Assembly: GCF_018861065.1 (NCBI RefSeq)
Contig: NZ_JAHKQO010000038.1
Span: 1-44,135 of the forward strand
DNA from: Paraglaciecola arctica
Lineage (GTDB): Bacteria > Pseudomonadota > Gammaproteobacteria > Enterobacterales > Alteromonadaceae
Reading direction: 5' to 3'
DNA length: 44,135 bases
The notes beneath the pieces were generated by a model. It was not told the origin of the DNA, ran no database searches, and worked only from the letters and a program-made list of their open reading frames with translations. Shown in pieces: positions 37,305 to 44,135 of the stretch. The position numbers and the translations under genes were made by a program. Every line of letters begins with the position of its first letter. The first letter of the stretch is position 1.

Positions 37305-40034
37305 ATGTTCAAAAGACCATTTTTTATTGGCGCAGTATTAAGTATTACGCTGGTCGCATCACCTTTGGCTTTTGCCAAAGCAAAGTTTGATAAAGTATCC
37401 GAAGTTGAAGGGATCAGTGAATATAATCTCGACAATGGCTTACGTGTTTTATTATTCCCTGACCAAACTAAAGAAACTGTAACAGTCAACGTTACTTATC
37501 ATGTGGGGTCAAAGCATGAAAACTATGGTGAAACTGGCATGGCTCACTTGCTGGAGCACTTAGTGTTTAAAGGTAGTCCAAAACATAAAGACATCCCAGC
37601 GGAATTAAGCTCTCATGGTGCTCGCCCAAATGGCACTACTTGGACAGACCGTACCAACTATTTTGAAACTTTTGCTGCCAATGAAAAAAACATCAATTGG
37701 GCTTTGAGCATGGAATCAGATCGAATGGTGAATTCCTTTATTGCCAAAAAAGATCTTGATAGTGAAATGACAGTCGTTAGAAACGAGTTTGAACGAGGTG
37801 AAAATAGCCCGTTTCGCATTACCTTACAAAAAATGGCTGCCTCAGCTTACATGTGGCACAACTATGGAAAGTCCACCATAGGCGCAAAAGCCGATCTTGA
37901 AAATGTGCCTATCGACAGACTAAAAGCATTTTATAAAATGTACTACCAACCAGACAACGCGACTTTAATAGTGGCAGGTAAGTTTGTTGAAGCCGAAATG
38001 CTGGAATTAGTGAATAAATACTTTGCGCCTATTCCAAAGCCAGACAGAGTGATTAGGCCTTTATACACAGCTGAGCCAGCCCAAGATGGCGAAAAAAGTG
38101 TCACCATAAGGCGAGTAGGCGACGTTCAAATGACAGGCGCCGCTTATCATATTCCTGCAGGCTCTCATGAAGATTACGCAGCCATTGATGTACTGAGTCA
38201 AATTTTAGGCGACACCCCAAGTGGGCGCTTACATAAAGCATTAGTAGAACAAAAACTAGCCAGTCGTGTGTTTGGCTTTAACTTTCAGTGGCAAGAACCC
38301 GGTTTAGCAATTTATTTTGCTGAAGTGGATAAAAAAGCGGATATAACTAAAGCCTCTGACGCCATGGTTACTGTGCTTGAGGATTTAAATAACCAGCCTA
38401 TTACCGATGCAGAAGTGGAACGAGCCAAACGTACTCTATTGAAAAACATTGAGTTATCTTTTAACTCGTCAGAGCGTATCGCATTAAACCTAAGTGAATG
38501 GCTAGGAATGGGAGATTGGCGCTTATACTTTCTACACCGTGACAGAATTGAACAGGTGAATACCGCAGACGTACAACGCGCAGCCAATCGCTATTTGCAA
38601 CGAAATAACCGTACTGCTGGGCATTTTATTCCTACAGATACACCAGATCGTGTTGAAATTCCCGCCGTCGCTAGTGTAAATGACATGGTAAAAGACTACA
38701 AAGGTCGCGCAAAAATTGCCGCCGGTGAAGTATTCGAACCCAGCTTCGAAAACATAGACTCACGTACTGTTGAAACTGAGTTAAGCAATGGTACCGAACT
38801 ATCTTTATTGTCTAAAAAGACCCGTGGTGGATCTGTAGTGGCCTCTATTAAGATGAGTCTGGGTACTGAGGAAAGTTTGCAAGATATTGGTATTGTTGGC
38901 AATGCTACTAGCGCTATGTTGATGCGAGGTACCAGTGAATTATCTCGTCAAGAAATTCAGGACGAGTTTGATAAGTTAAAAGCGCAGGTTTCATTGGCAG
39001 GAGGTACAGATTGGTTGGTGGCTAATATCACTACGACAAAAGAAAACTTGTCGTCGGCACTGACACTTATGCACAAAGTGTTGAGCGATCCTGGTTTTGA
39101 TAAAACAGAATTTGAACAATACAAATCAACATTAAAGGTTGATATTGAAAAAAATCTACAAGATCCCCAACGACTAGCATTTAACGAATACGGTCGTAAA
39201 CAAAATCCTTATAAGAATGGTCATCCCCATTATCAGCGTACTTTCCAAGAAAGCTTAGACGCTCTAAATGATCTTAAATTAACTGACTTATCCGCTTTTC
39301 ATCAATCATTTTATGGCGGCAATCACATGAAAATTGGCGTTGTGGGAGATTTCGATCAAAACCAAATCAAATCAGTGTTAGAAAGCCTATTCGGTGATTG
39401 GGTTGCGAAAAGTACCTATGAGCGGGTTCCAGACACATACCAAAACGTCACTGCCAGCCCTAGCAATTTTGATACACCAGATAAAGAAAACGCGACTTTT
39501 GTGGCTGCCATTATGCTTCCTGTTGGTGAAAACAGTGAAGACGCACCGGCATTAGAGTTAGGAAACTATATCTTTGGTGGTGGCTTCTTAAACAGTCGCT
39601 TAGCCACAAGGTTAAGACAAAAAGACGGGTTAAGTTATGGTGCAGGTTCGTTTATTAATATGAATTCACGGGACCAGAAAGCCACTATGGGGGCTTACGC
39701 CATTTGTGCACCGCAAAACTTAAGCAAAGTCGAAAATGGTTTCAAGGAAGAGCTACTTCGCTTGTTAAAGGATGGCTTTACTGAAGAAGAAATTGAAAGT
39801 GCTAAATCTGGACTGTTGCAGGGTAAAAAAGTGAGTCGTGCACAAGACAGAGAGTTGGTAGGTACCTTACGTCGAAATTTAGCCGTTGACAGAACAATGC
39901 AGTGGTATAAAGCTTATGAGGCAAAACTTGATGCACTCACTGCTGAAGATGTCAATCGTGTGATGAACAAGTATCTTAAACTTGAAAACTTCTCAATTAT
40001 TAAAGCGGGTGATATGAGTAAAGTGGAAGGTTAA
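37305..40034 (+). CDS. Secreted M16 family zinc metallopeptidase
   Basis: A two-half pitrilysin-type peptidase of 909 residues. A Sec signal peptide (MFKRPFFIGAVLSITLVAS, then PLAFA-K) predicts a periplasmic location. The inverted zinc motif HLLEH (HXXEH) is near residue 78, with the distant third ligand Glu in VVRNEFERGE about 75 residues later. The second half (from about 490) is a catalytically silent M16 domain with the RLRQKDGLSYG-type signature. It probably degrades small peptides in the periplasm. It is monocistronic, with AAGG before the ATG. The terminator at 40063 is shared with the convergent Old Yellow Enzyme gene. Confidence 0.93.
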   Translation: MFKRPFFIGAVLSITLVASPLAFAKAKFDKVSEVEGISEYNLDNGLRVLLFPDQTKETVTVNVTYHVGSKHENYGETGMAHLLEHLVFKGSPKHKDIPAELSSHGARPNGTTWTDRTNYFETFAANEKNINWALSMESDRMVNSFIAKKDLDSEMTVVRNEFERGENSPFRITLQKMAASAYMWHNYGKSTIGAKADLENVPIDRLKAFYKMYYQPDNATLIVAGKFVEAEMLELVNKYFAPIPKPDRVIRPLYTAEPAQDGEKSVTIRRVGDVQMTGAAYHIPAGSHEDYAAIDVLSQILGDTPSGRLHKALVEQKLASRVFGFNFQWQEPGLAIYFAEVDKKADITKASDAMVTVLEDLNNQPITDAEVERAKRTLLKNIELSFNSSERIALNLSEWLGMGDWRLYFLHRDRIEQVNTADVQRAANRYLQRNNRTAGHFIPTDTPDRVEIPAVASVNDMVKDYKGRAKIAAGEVFEPSFENIDSRTVETELSNGTELSLLSKKTRGGSVVASIKMSLGTEESLQDIGIVGNATSAMLMRGTSELSRQEIQDEFDKLKAQVSLAGGTDWLVANITTTKENLSSALTLMHKVLSDPGFDKTEFEQYKSTLKVDIEKNLQDPQRLAFNEYGRKQNPYKNGHPHYQRTFQESLDALNDLKLTDLSAFHQSFYGGNHMKIGVVGDFDQNQIKSVLESLFGDWVAKSTYERVPDTYQNVTASPSNFDTPDKENATFVAAIMLPVGENSEDAPALELGNYIFGGGFLNSRLATRLRQKDGLSYGAGSFINMNSRDQKATMGAYAICAPQNLSKVENGFKEELLRLLKDGFTEEEIESAKSGLLQGKKVSRAQDRELVGTLRRNLAVDRTMQWYKAYEAKLDALTAEDVNRVMNKYLKLENFSIIKAGDMSKVEG

Positions 40035-40062
40035 CTTAACTATACTTTATTGAATGAATTGC

Positions 40063-40090
40063 AAAGCGCCCATTTTAATGGGCGCTTTTT
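40063..40090. terminator. Bidirectional terminator between M16 peptidase and oxidoreductase
   Basis: Stem AAAGCGCCCATT (40063-40074) / AATGGGCGCTTT (40077-40088) with a two-base gap and T tracts on both strands. Confidence 0.9.
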
Positions 40091-40098
40091 TCTATCTC

Positions 40099-41202
40099 TT
40101 AAGACAATGTGGCTAACGCCTCTCCCGAATATTGCTCAAGTTTATCTATATCACCTTGGCGAATTTTGTTGGCCCAATTGGGATCTTGCAATATAGCGCG
40201 TCCAACGGCCACCAAATCAAACTCACCTTTATCTAGGCGTTCGATTAAATCGTCAATTGAGCGTGTGCTCGATCCTTCGCCTGCAAACGCGCCAAAGAAA
40301 TCACCATTTAAGCCTACCGAGCCAACTGTGATAGTCGGTTTGCCGATGAGTTTTTTGGTCCAGCCAGCAAGGTTAAGATCAGAGCCTTCAAATTCTGGCT
40401 CCCAGTAACGTCTGGTAGAACAATGAAAAATATCCACACCGGCGTCACTTAGTGGCGTTAAAAACTCTTCTAATATTTGTGGTGTTTCTGCTAAACGTGC
40501 AGTGTAGTCTTGTTGTTTCCACTGTGAATAGCGTAAAACGATTGGGAAATCAGGGCCGGTTTTAGCGCGAATCGCTTTGACAATTTCTACTGCGAAACGA
40601 CCACGGTTAGCCATGCTGCCACCCCATTCATCGGTGCGCAAATTAGTTCCACTCCAAAAAAACTGGTCCACCAAATAGCCGTGGGCGCCGTGGATTTCAA
40701 TACCGTCAAAACCGACACGTTTTGCATCTGCAGCGGCGTCAGCAAAACCTTCAATTAACTGATGAATTTGCGCCACTGTTAGTGGTTCTGAAACCTGTTT
40801 ACCGGGTGCCAATAAACCTGATGGTCCCACGCTAGGTAATTCAGGGTGGGGGGCTTTGCTTGGGTTACGCGCCATACCAACGTGCCATAACTGAGGCATA
40901 ATTTTGCCGCCAGCAGCGTGCACTTGTTGTACTACATTTTCCCAACCTGCAAGTGGTTGTTGACCATGTATTTGCGGAATTTTACCGTCCATAGTGGCCA
41001 CAGGATCATTAATTGTGGTGCCTTCTGTTATGATTAAACCTGTTCCGCCTTCTGCGCGGCGGCGATAATAACCGGCTACATCTTCAGTAGGAATACCATC
41101 TGGAGAGAAGCTACGTGTCATCGGTGCCATGGCTATTCTGTTTTTAAGTGACAAGCTTTTTAAACTAAAAGGCTTAAAAAGTGAGTCTACATTTTTACTC
41201 AT
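40099..41202 (-). CDS. Old Yellow Enzyme family NADH:flavin oxidoreductase
   Basis: A 367-residue FMN-dependent single-domain ene-reductase: a TIM barrel with no cluster or second nucleotide-binding domain, unlike FadH upstream. FMN-binding and active-site signatures include LKNRIAMAPMTRS, the His pair in EIHGAHGYLVDQFF, and TDEWGGSMANRGRF. The C-terminal phosphate-binding loop (TVGSVG and AVGRAIL) is present. Such enzymes reduce activated C=C bonds of enones, nitro compounds or quinones; the natural substrate is unknown. AGGAAACCTAA precedes the ATG. It is a single gene, convergent with the M16 peptidase. Confidence 0.9.
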   Translation of the reverse strand: MSKNVDSLFKPFSLKSLSLKNRIAMAPMTRSFSPDGIPTEDVAGYYRRRAEGGTGLIITEGTTINDPVATMDGKIPQIHGQQPLAGWENVVQQVHAAGGKIMPQLWHVGMARNPSKAPHPELPSVGPSGLLAPGKQVSEPLTVAQIHQLIEGFADAAADAKRVGFDGIEIHGAHGYLVDQFFWSGTNLRTDEWGGSMANRGRFAVEIVKAIRAKTGPDFPIVLRYSQWKQQDYTARLAETPQILEEFLTPLSDAGVDIFHCSTRRYWEPEFEGSDLNLAGWTKKLIGKPTITVGSVGLNGDFFGAFAGEGSSTRSIDDLIERLDKGEFDLVAVGRAILQDPNWANKIRQGDIDKLEQYSGEALATLS

Positions 41203-41279
41203 TTAGGTTTCCTTAAATTGACTGAGATTCTAAAAACAGTTGGTTTTGCCGTTGCTAAACAGATAAAAACCAATACTGC

Positions 41280-41579
41280 TTAAGAATCGTTATTTGGATT
41301 GTTCTTAGTGAGGTCTGGCCACACAAATTTTTCAGTAGATTGCTCAAGTGCGTCATTGGATGAATTGTGAACCGTAGTCAAATATAACTGTTCGACTTTT
41401 TCTCTGGCCCAAGGGGTTTTGCGCAAAAACTTTAAGCTCGACTTAATTGACGGGTCTTTAGTAAAACAATTGATTTTGACCTCTTGCCCCATTCTTTCAA
41501 AGCCAAGTTGTTTCTCCAAAGTTTCGAGAATAGTTTGTAATGTTAGGCCATGTAGGGGGTTATTTTGTTGTTTAGTCAT
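41280..41579 (-). CDS. VF530-type (DUF2132) DNA-binding-like protein
   Basis: A 99-residue protein with the VF530/DUF2132 signature: [22 protein letters not shown] is its first helix pair, and [20 protein letters not shown] its core, followed by [12 protein letters not shown]. In Vibrio fischeri the structure was solved as a small helical fold suggested to bind DNA; no cellular function is established. It starts 10 bases after the stop of the SAM hydrolase gene and is probably co-transcribed with it. The last 20 residues are Asn/Asp-rich and not conserved by my recollection. No good ribosome-binding site is visible. Confidence 0.85.
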   Translation of the reverse strand: MTKQQNNPLHGLTLQTILETLEKQLGFERMGQEVKINCFTKDPSIKSSLKFLRKTPWAREKVEQLYLTTVHNSSNDALEQSTEKFVWPDLTKNNPNNDS

Positions 41580-41589
41580 AGGTCTTTCT

Positions 41590-42543
41590 TTATTTGCTGG
41601 GCATTTTCGGCGTTATTTTATGAGCTATTTCAACGCGCCATTCACCGCCTGATTGGATATCGAATTTAGCAGCAAAGTTAGCTTGGTTAAGTGCTAAGGC
41701 TAAGTTTTCTAAACTATTCACATAAAGTAATGGCTGACCTTCTTCGACACCTGCAAACGAGCGTTCAAAGCTGATTGGCCCAGACATAACATTTTTATTG
41801 CCTTTGGATATCTTAACCGTAAAGTTTTGCGAATACAGTGGCGCGTAGTGTTCGGACTGCATTAGCGACAGTAAAAACGACATGGGGATATTAGTCCAAA
41901 CATTGCCATAGGCTGGGTCTAAAATGGGGATCCCACCTACCAATGTGTCACCCTCAATGCGCGGCGTTTCAAAGGGAATACTGGTGACTTCCGGTTTGAG
42001 CCTTGGACCCACTTGTTCAAAATTAATAGCGCCTGCTGCTAAACGTGCGCCTGTGTAGGCGTAAACATCTCGGCCATGAAAAGTGTGGGACGCTTCACTG
42101 CCTGCGAGACGATTGACCTTTTCGTCTATTTGACGTATTTCGGCAATACCTAACCTTTGAGCCACTAAGGTTAAGGTGCCATTGTCTGGGGTAACAAAGT
42201 AATGATTACTTTGGGTTTTAAGTACGACTGATTTGCGATCACTGCCTACTCCAGGATCAACAACAGAAACAAATACTGTATGTTGCGGCCAAAAATCGGC
42301 AACTGCATCTAACCTGTATGCGCCTTCCCAAATATTGTAAGGGGGAATATTGTGAGTTAGGTCTTCAACTTTTAAGTTTTTATCTACCCCTAAAGCCACA
42401 CCGTGCATCGCTGAAACTGCTTGGTCGTTCAAACCAAAATCGGATTGAAAAACCACTATGCCATTGCCGCTTGCAAAGGCTATCTGAGAAACTTGTATGG
42501 ATAAGGTCACTACAATCAGGCTAATTATTTTATGAACTGACAT
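41590..42543 (-). CDS. SAM hydrolase (DUF62) with apparent signal peptide
   Basis: A SAM hydrolase or SAM-hydroxide adenosyltransferase family protein that would split SAM into adenosine and methionine. The catalytic triad known from archaeal members is visible: Asp and Arg in [14 protein letters not shown], seven residues apart as in the family, and His in [11 protein letters not shown]. The family folding motifs FQSDFG and DLTHNIPPY are intact. Unusually, the first 24 residues (ending SQIAFA-S) look like a Sec signal peptide, although SAM is cytoplasmic. Length 317 residues with that leader. It heads a two-gene operon with the VF530-type gene and runs opposite to grxD. Confidence 0.88.
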   Translation of the reverse strand: MSVHKIISLIVVTLSIQVSQIAFASGNGIVVFQSDFGLNDQAVSAMHGVALGVDKNLKVEDLTHNIPPYNIWEGAYRLDAVADFWPQHTVFVSVVDPGVGSDRKSVVLKTQSNHYFVTPDNGTLTLVAQRLGIAEIRQIDEKVNRLAGSEASHTFHGRDVYAYTGARLAAGAINFEQVGPRLKPEVTSIPFETPRIEGDTLVGGIPILDPAYGNVWTNIPMSFLLSLMQSEHYAPLYSQNFTVKISKGNKNVMSGPISFERSFAGVEEGQPLLYVNSLENLALALNQANFAAKFDIQSGGEWRVEIAHKITPKMPSK

Positions 42544-42591
42544 AAGGCTCTCGTTTGTTTCAGTTGAATAAGTATTGTGTTCTGAAAAACA

Positions 42592-42623
42592 GTGGAAAAA
42601 AAGCCCTGATTAACAGGGCTTTT
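42592..42623. terminator. Bidirectional terminator after sodB
   Basis: Stem AAAAGCCCTG (42599-42608) / CAGGGCTTTT (42614-42623) with loop ATTAA. On the minus strand seven T follow, ending sodB. Confidence 0.9.
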
Positions 42624-42647
42624 ATTTAATATTTTTATAGATAGCTA

Positions 42648-43229
42648 TTATGCGAAGTTTGCTGCTGCAAAATCCCAGTTAGCTAGTGCCCAAAAACCTT
42701 CTAGGTACTTAGGACGCACATTGCGGTAATCAATGTAATAAGCGTGTTCCCATAAATCTACAGTCAGTAGTGGGGTTAAGCTTGCATCAGTTAAAGGAGT
42801 AGCCGCATTGCTAGTGTTAACTATGTCTAAGCTGCCGTCAGCTGTTTTAACTAACCAAGTCCAGCTTGAACCAAAGTTGTTGACTGCTTTGTCGTTCAAT
42901 GCTGCTTTGAAGTCTGCAAATGAACCCCATTTAGCATTAATGGCAGCTGCTAGCGCACCAGTGGGTTCGCCGCCGCCATTTGGGCTTAAGCTGTTCCAGT
43001 AAAATGTATGGTTCCAGATTTGTGCTGCATTGTTAAATACGCCGCCTTCAGAACTCTTAACGATTTCTTCAAGGCTTTTACTCGCCATGTCTGTACCTTC
43101 AACTAAACCGTTTAATTTAGTCACGTAGGTAGCATGGTGTTTACCGTAATGGTATTCCAAAGTTTCGGCAGAGATATGCGGTTCTAACGCGTTTTTTTCA
43201 TAAGGAAGAGCGGGTAATTCAAAAGCCAT
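42648..43229 (-). CDS. sodB: Iron superoxide dismutase
   Basis: Dismutates superoxide in the cytoplasm. Metal ligands are His in YHYGKHH, His in WNHTFYW, and Asp and His in [11 protein letters not shown]. Iron-type hallmarks include [11 protein letters not shown] and FGSSWTWLV. The start is ATG at 43229 ([13 protein letters not shown]), because GGAGAAAC lies just before it. An in-frame ATG at 43298 would add 23 unlikely residues. With this start it has 193 residues, as in E. coli SodB. It lies next to grxD in divergent orientation, a common neighbour pair in gammaproteobacteria. No Fur or RyhB target could be recognised. Confidence 0.97.
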   Translation of the reverse strand: MAFELPALPYEKNALEPHISAETLEYHYGKHHATYVTKLNGLVEGTDMASKSLEEIVKSSEGGVFNNAAQIWNHTFYWNSLSPNGGGEPTGALAAAINAKWGSFADFKAALNDKAVNNFGSSWTWLVKTADGSLDIVNTSNAATPLTDASLTPLLTVDLWEHAYYIDYRNVRPKYLEGFWALANWDFAAANFA

Positions 43230-43521
43230 GTTGTTTCTCCGTAAAGGGTGGGTGTATTTAAGTTCTGAATTTGTAAATGCTAGTACTTTATATCGCAATG
43301 TAAAAGCACTGCTTTGTTATTTGTTAAAACTAAATTTTTGAATACACAGATATTGCGACTTGATATTGTTTTTCAAGGGTAAATTTAGTTTATTCATCTA
43401 AATTAGAAAGATTCAATTGATTAAAACTGTCTAACAATAATTCAGTAGAGTATTAATCATTAGTTGAAAACGTTAAACTTGTCGCCAGATCACCAGTAAC
43501 CAAATTTAAGAGAGAGCCGCT

Positions 43522-43863
43522 ATGGACACGATTGAAAAAATTAAACAACAAATTGAAGAAAACCCTATTCTTTTATACATGAAAGGCTCGCCCAAATTAC
43601 CTAACTGTGGTTTTTCAGCTCAAGCTACTCAGGCACTCATGTCTTGTGGTGAGCAATTTGCTTATGTTGATATTCTACAAAATCCTGATATCCGCGCAGA
43701 GTTACCTAAATACGCGGATTGGCCCACTTTTCCTCAGCTATGGGTTGAAGGTGAGTTAGTAGGTGGCTGTGACATTATTATGGAAATGGCACAACAAGGA
43801 GAGTTGCAAACATTAATCAAAGAATCCGCAGCCAAAAGAGCGGATGAAAGTAGCGCTGAATAA
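43522..43863 (+). CDS. grxD: Monothiol glutaredoxin Grx4
   Basis: A CGFS-type glutaredoxin that carries 2Fe-2S clusters (often with BolA partners) and acts in iron sensing. The active-site CGFS is in KLPNCGFSAQA, the cluster-supporting glutathione contacts WPTFPQLWVEGELVGGCD follow, and the C-terminal tail is charged. The 113 residues match. AGAGAG precedes the ATG at 43522. It is divergent from sodB and ends at a terminator (43903). Confidence 0.97.
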   Translation: MDTIEKIKQQIEENPILLYMKGSPKLPNCGFSAQATQALMSCGEQFAYVDILQNPDIRAELPKYADWPTFPQLWVEGELVGGCDIIMEMAQQGELQTLIKESAAKRADESSAE

Positions 43864-43902
43864 AGGCGATAACCAATACAAAAATAGAGCGTATTGCGCT
43901 AA

Positions 43903-43936
43903 TGCTGTTCACTTAAGGTGAACAGCAGGTTTTTTT
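43903..43936 (+). terminator. Rho-independent terminator of grxD
   Basis: A 10-bp stem TGCTGTTCAC (43903-43912) / GTGAACAGCA (43918-43927) with loop TTAAG, followed by GG and seven T. Confidence 0.93.
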
Positions 43937-43966
43937 GATGGAACGCCAGTCGGTCTGTTTAACATT

Positions 43967-44074
43967 GGATTCCCGATAAAAGCATTCGGGAATGACAAGA
44001 GGGGATTCCCGATAAAAGCATTCGGGAATGACAAGGGGGGGATTACCGATAAAAGCATTCGAGAATTACAAGGG
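43967..44074. repeat. Three tandem REP-like palindromes
   Basis: Three copies of a unit of about 36 bases start at 43967, 44003 and 44040. Each contains ATTCCCGA-TAAAAGCAT-TCGGGAAT, a stem-loop with 8-bp arms, followed by GACAAG. The first two are nearly identical. The third has three changes (TACC, CGAG, ATTAC). A related palindrome may begin at 44080-44095 (GCCGCCATTCCGGC), continuing past the edge. Confidence 0.85.
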
Positions 44075-44135
44075 AGATTGCCGCCATTCCGGCAGCCTTC
44101 AATGCCTTCCCACACACTCGTCATATATGGACCCA

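Noticed and set aside
43230-43298. N-terminal extension of sodB from an upstream ATG
   Set aside because: A strong ribosome-binding site precedes the inner ATG at 43229, and the family begins at MAFELPALP; the extension is not typical.

Overview
The window looks like a chromosomal core region of a marine gammaproteobacterium of the order Alteromonadales, probably family Alteromonadaceae near Glaciecola or Paraglaciecola. The basis is the block ndk-rlmN-pilF-rodZ-ispG-hisS-yfgM-bamB-der, the rnt/motY divergent pair, moderate to low GC, and a lipoprotein alginate lyase. This assignment rests on gene order and recognised protein families, not on a database search. No tRNA, rRNA, CRISPR array, prophage or insertion sequence was seen.

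Layout. 1-517: a REP-like palindrome, a small membrane protein gene (minus strand) and the ndk promoter. 518-10574 (plus): ndk, rlmN, lipoprotein pilF with an unusual C-terminal LysM domain, rodZ, ispG, hisS, yfgM, bamB and der. These cover nucleotide supply, rRNA and tRNA functions, the cell envelope and ribosome assembly. 10673-13133 (minus): a response regulator with a degenerate GGDEF domain, and xseA. 13272-18762 (plus): guaB-guaA (GMP synthesis), a GNAT acetyltransferase, a YaeQ family protein and a PlsC/PlsB-like acyltransferase. 18860-23159: a PspB-like membrane protein, tadA, a 50-residue basic protein convergent with tadA, a CBM-PL7 alginate lyase lipoprotein, and mltF. 23359-27249: purL. 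27544-30678: a 56-residue single-membrane-segment protein, smrA, an M1 aminopeptidase lipoprotein and bfd. 30950-33281: a 2-Cys peroxiredoxin, rnt, and motY behind a good sigma-28 (FliA) promoter. 33349-37090: a divergent TetR regulator next to a dienoyl-CoA isomerase and 2,4-dienoyl-CoA reductase (FadH), which together look like a dedicated unsaturated fatty acid oxidation module. 37305-43863: a secreted M16 peptidase, an Old Yellow Enzyme, a VF530-type protein paired with an apparently exported SAM hydrolase, sodB and grxD. The right edge (43967-44135) carries three tandem REP-like palindromes.

Two themes cross the window. First, ndk, hisS, guaB and purL each have a putative -10 box followed by a GC-rich discriminator, the arrangement expected of promoters repressed by ppGpp/DksA. 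For hisS this -10 box lies in the loop of the upstream ispG terminator. Second, iron and redox genes (bfd, peroxiredoxin, sodB, grxD) are scattered through the right half, and a Fur-like site precedes bfd.

Most of the region is ordinary housekeeping sequence, and I do not see an obviously new multi-gene system. The best leads are the TetR-ECH-FadH module with its 11-bp inverted repeat, the signal-peptide-bearing SAM hydrolase, two small genes that are easy to miss, the possible ATT start of mltF, and the promoter inside a terminator at hisS.
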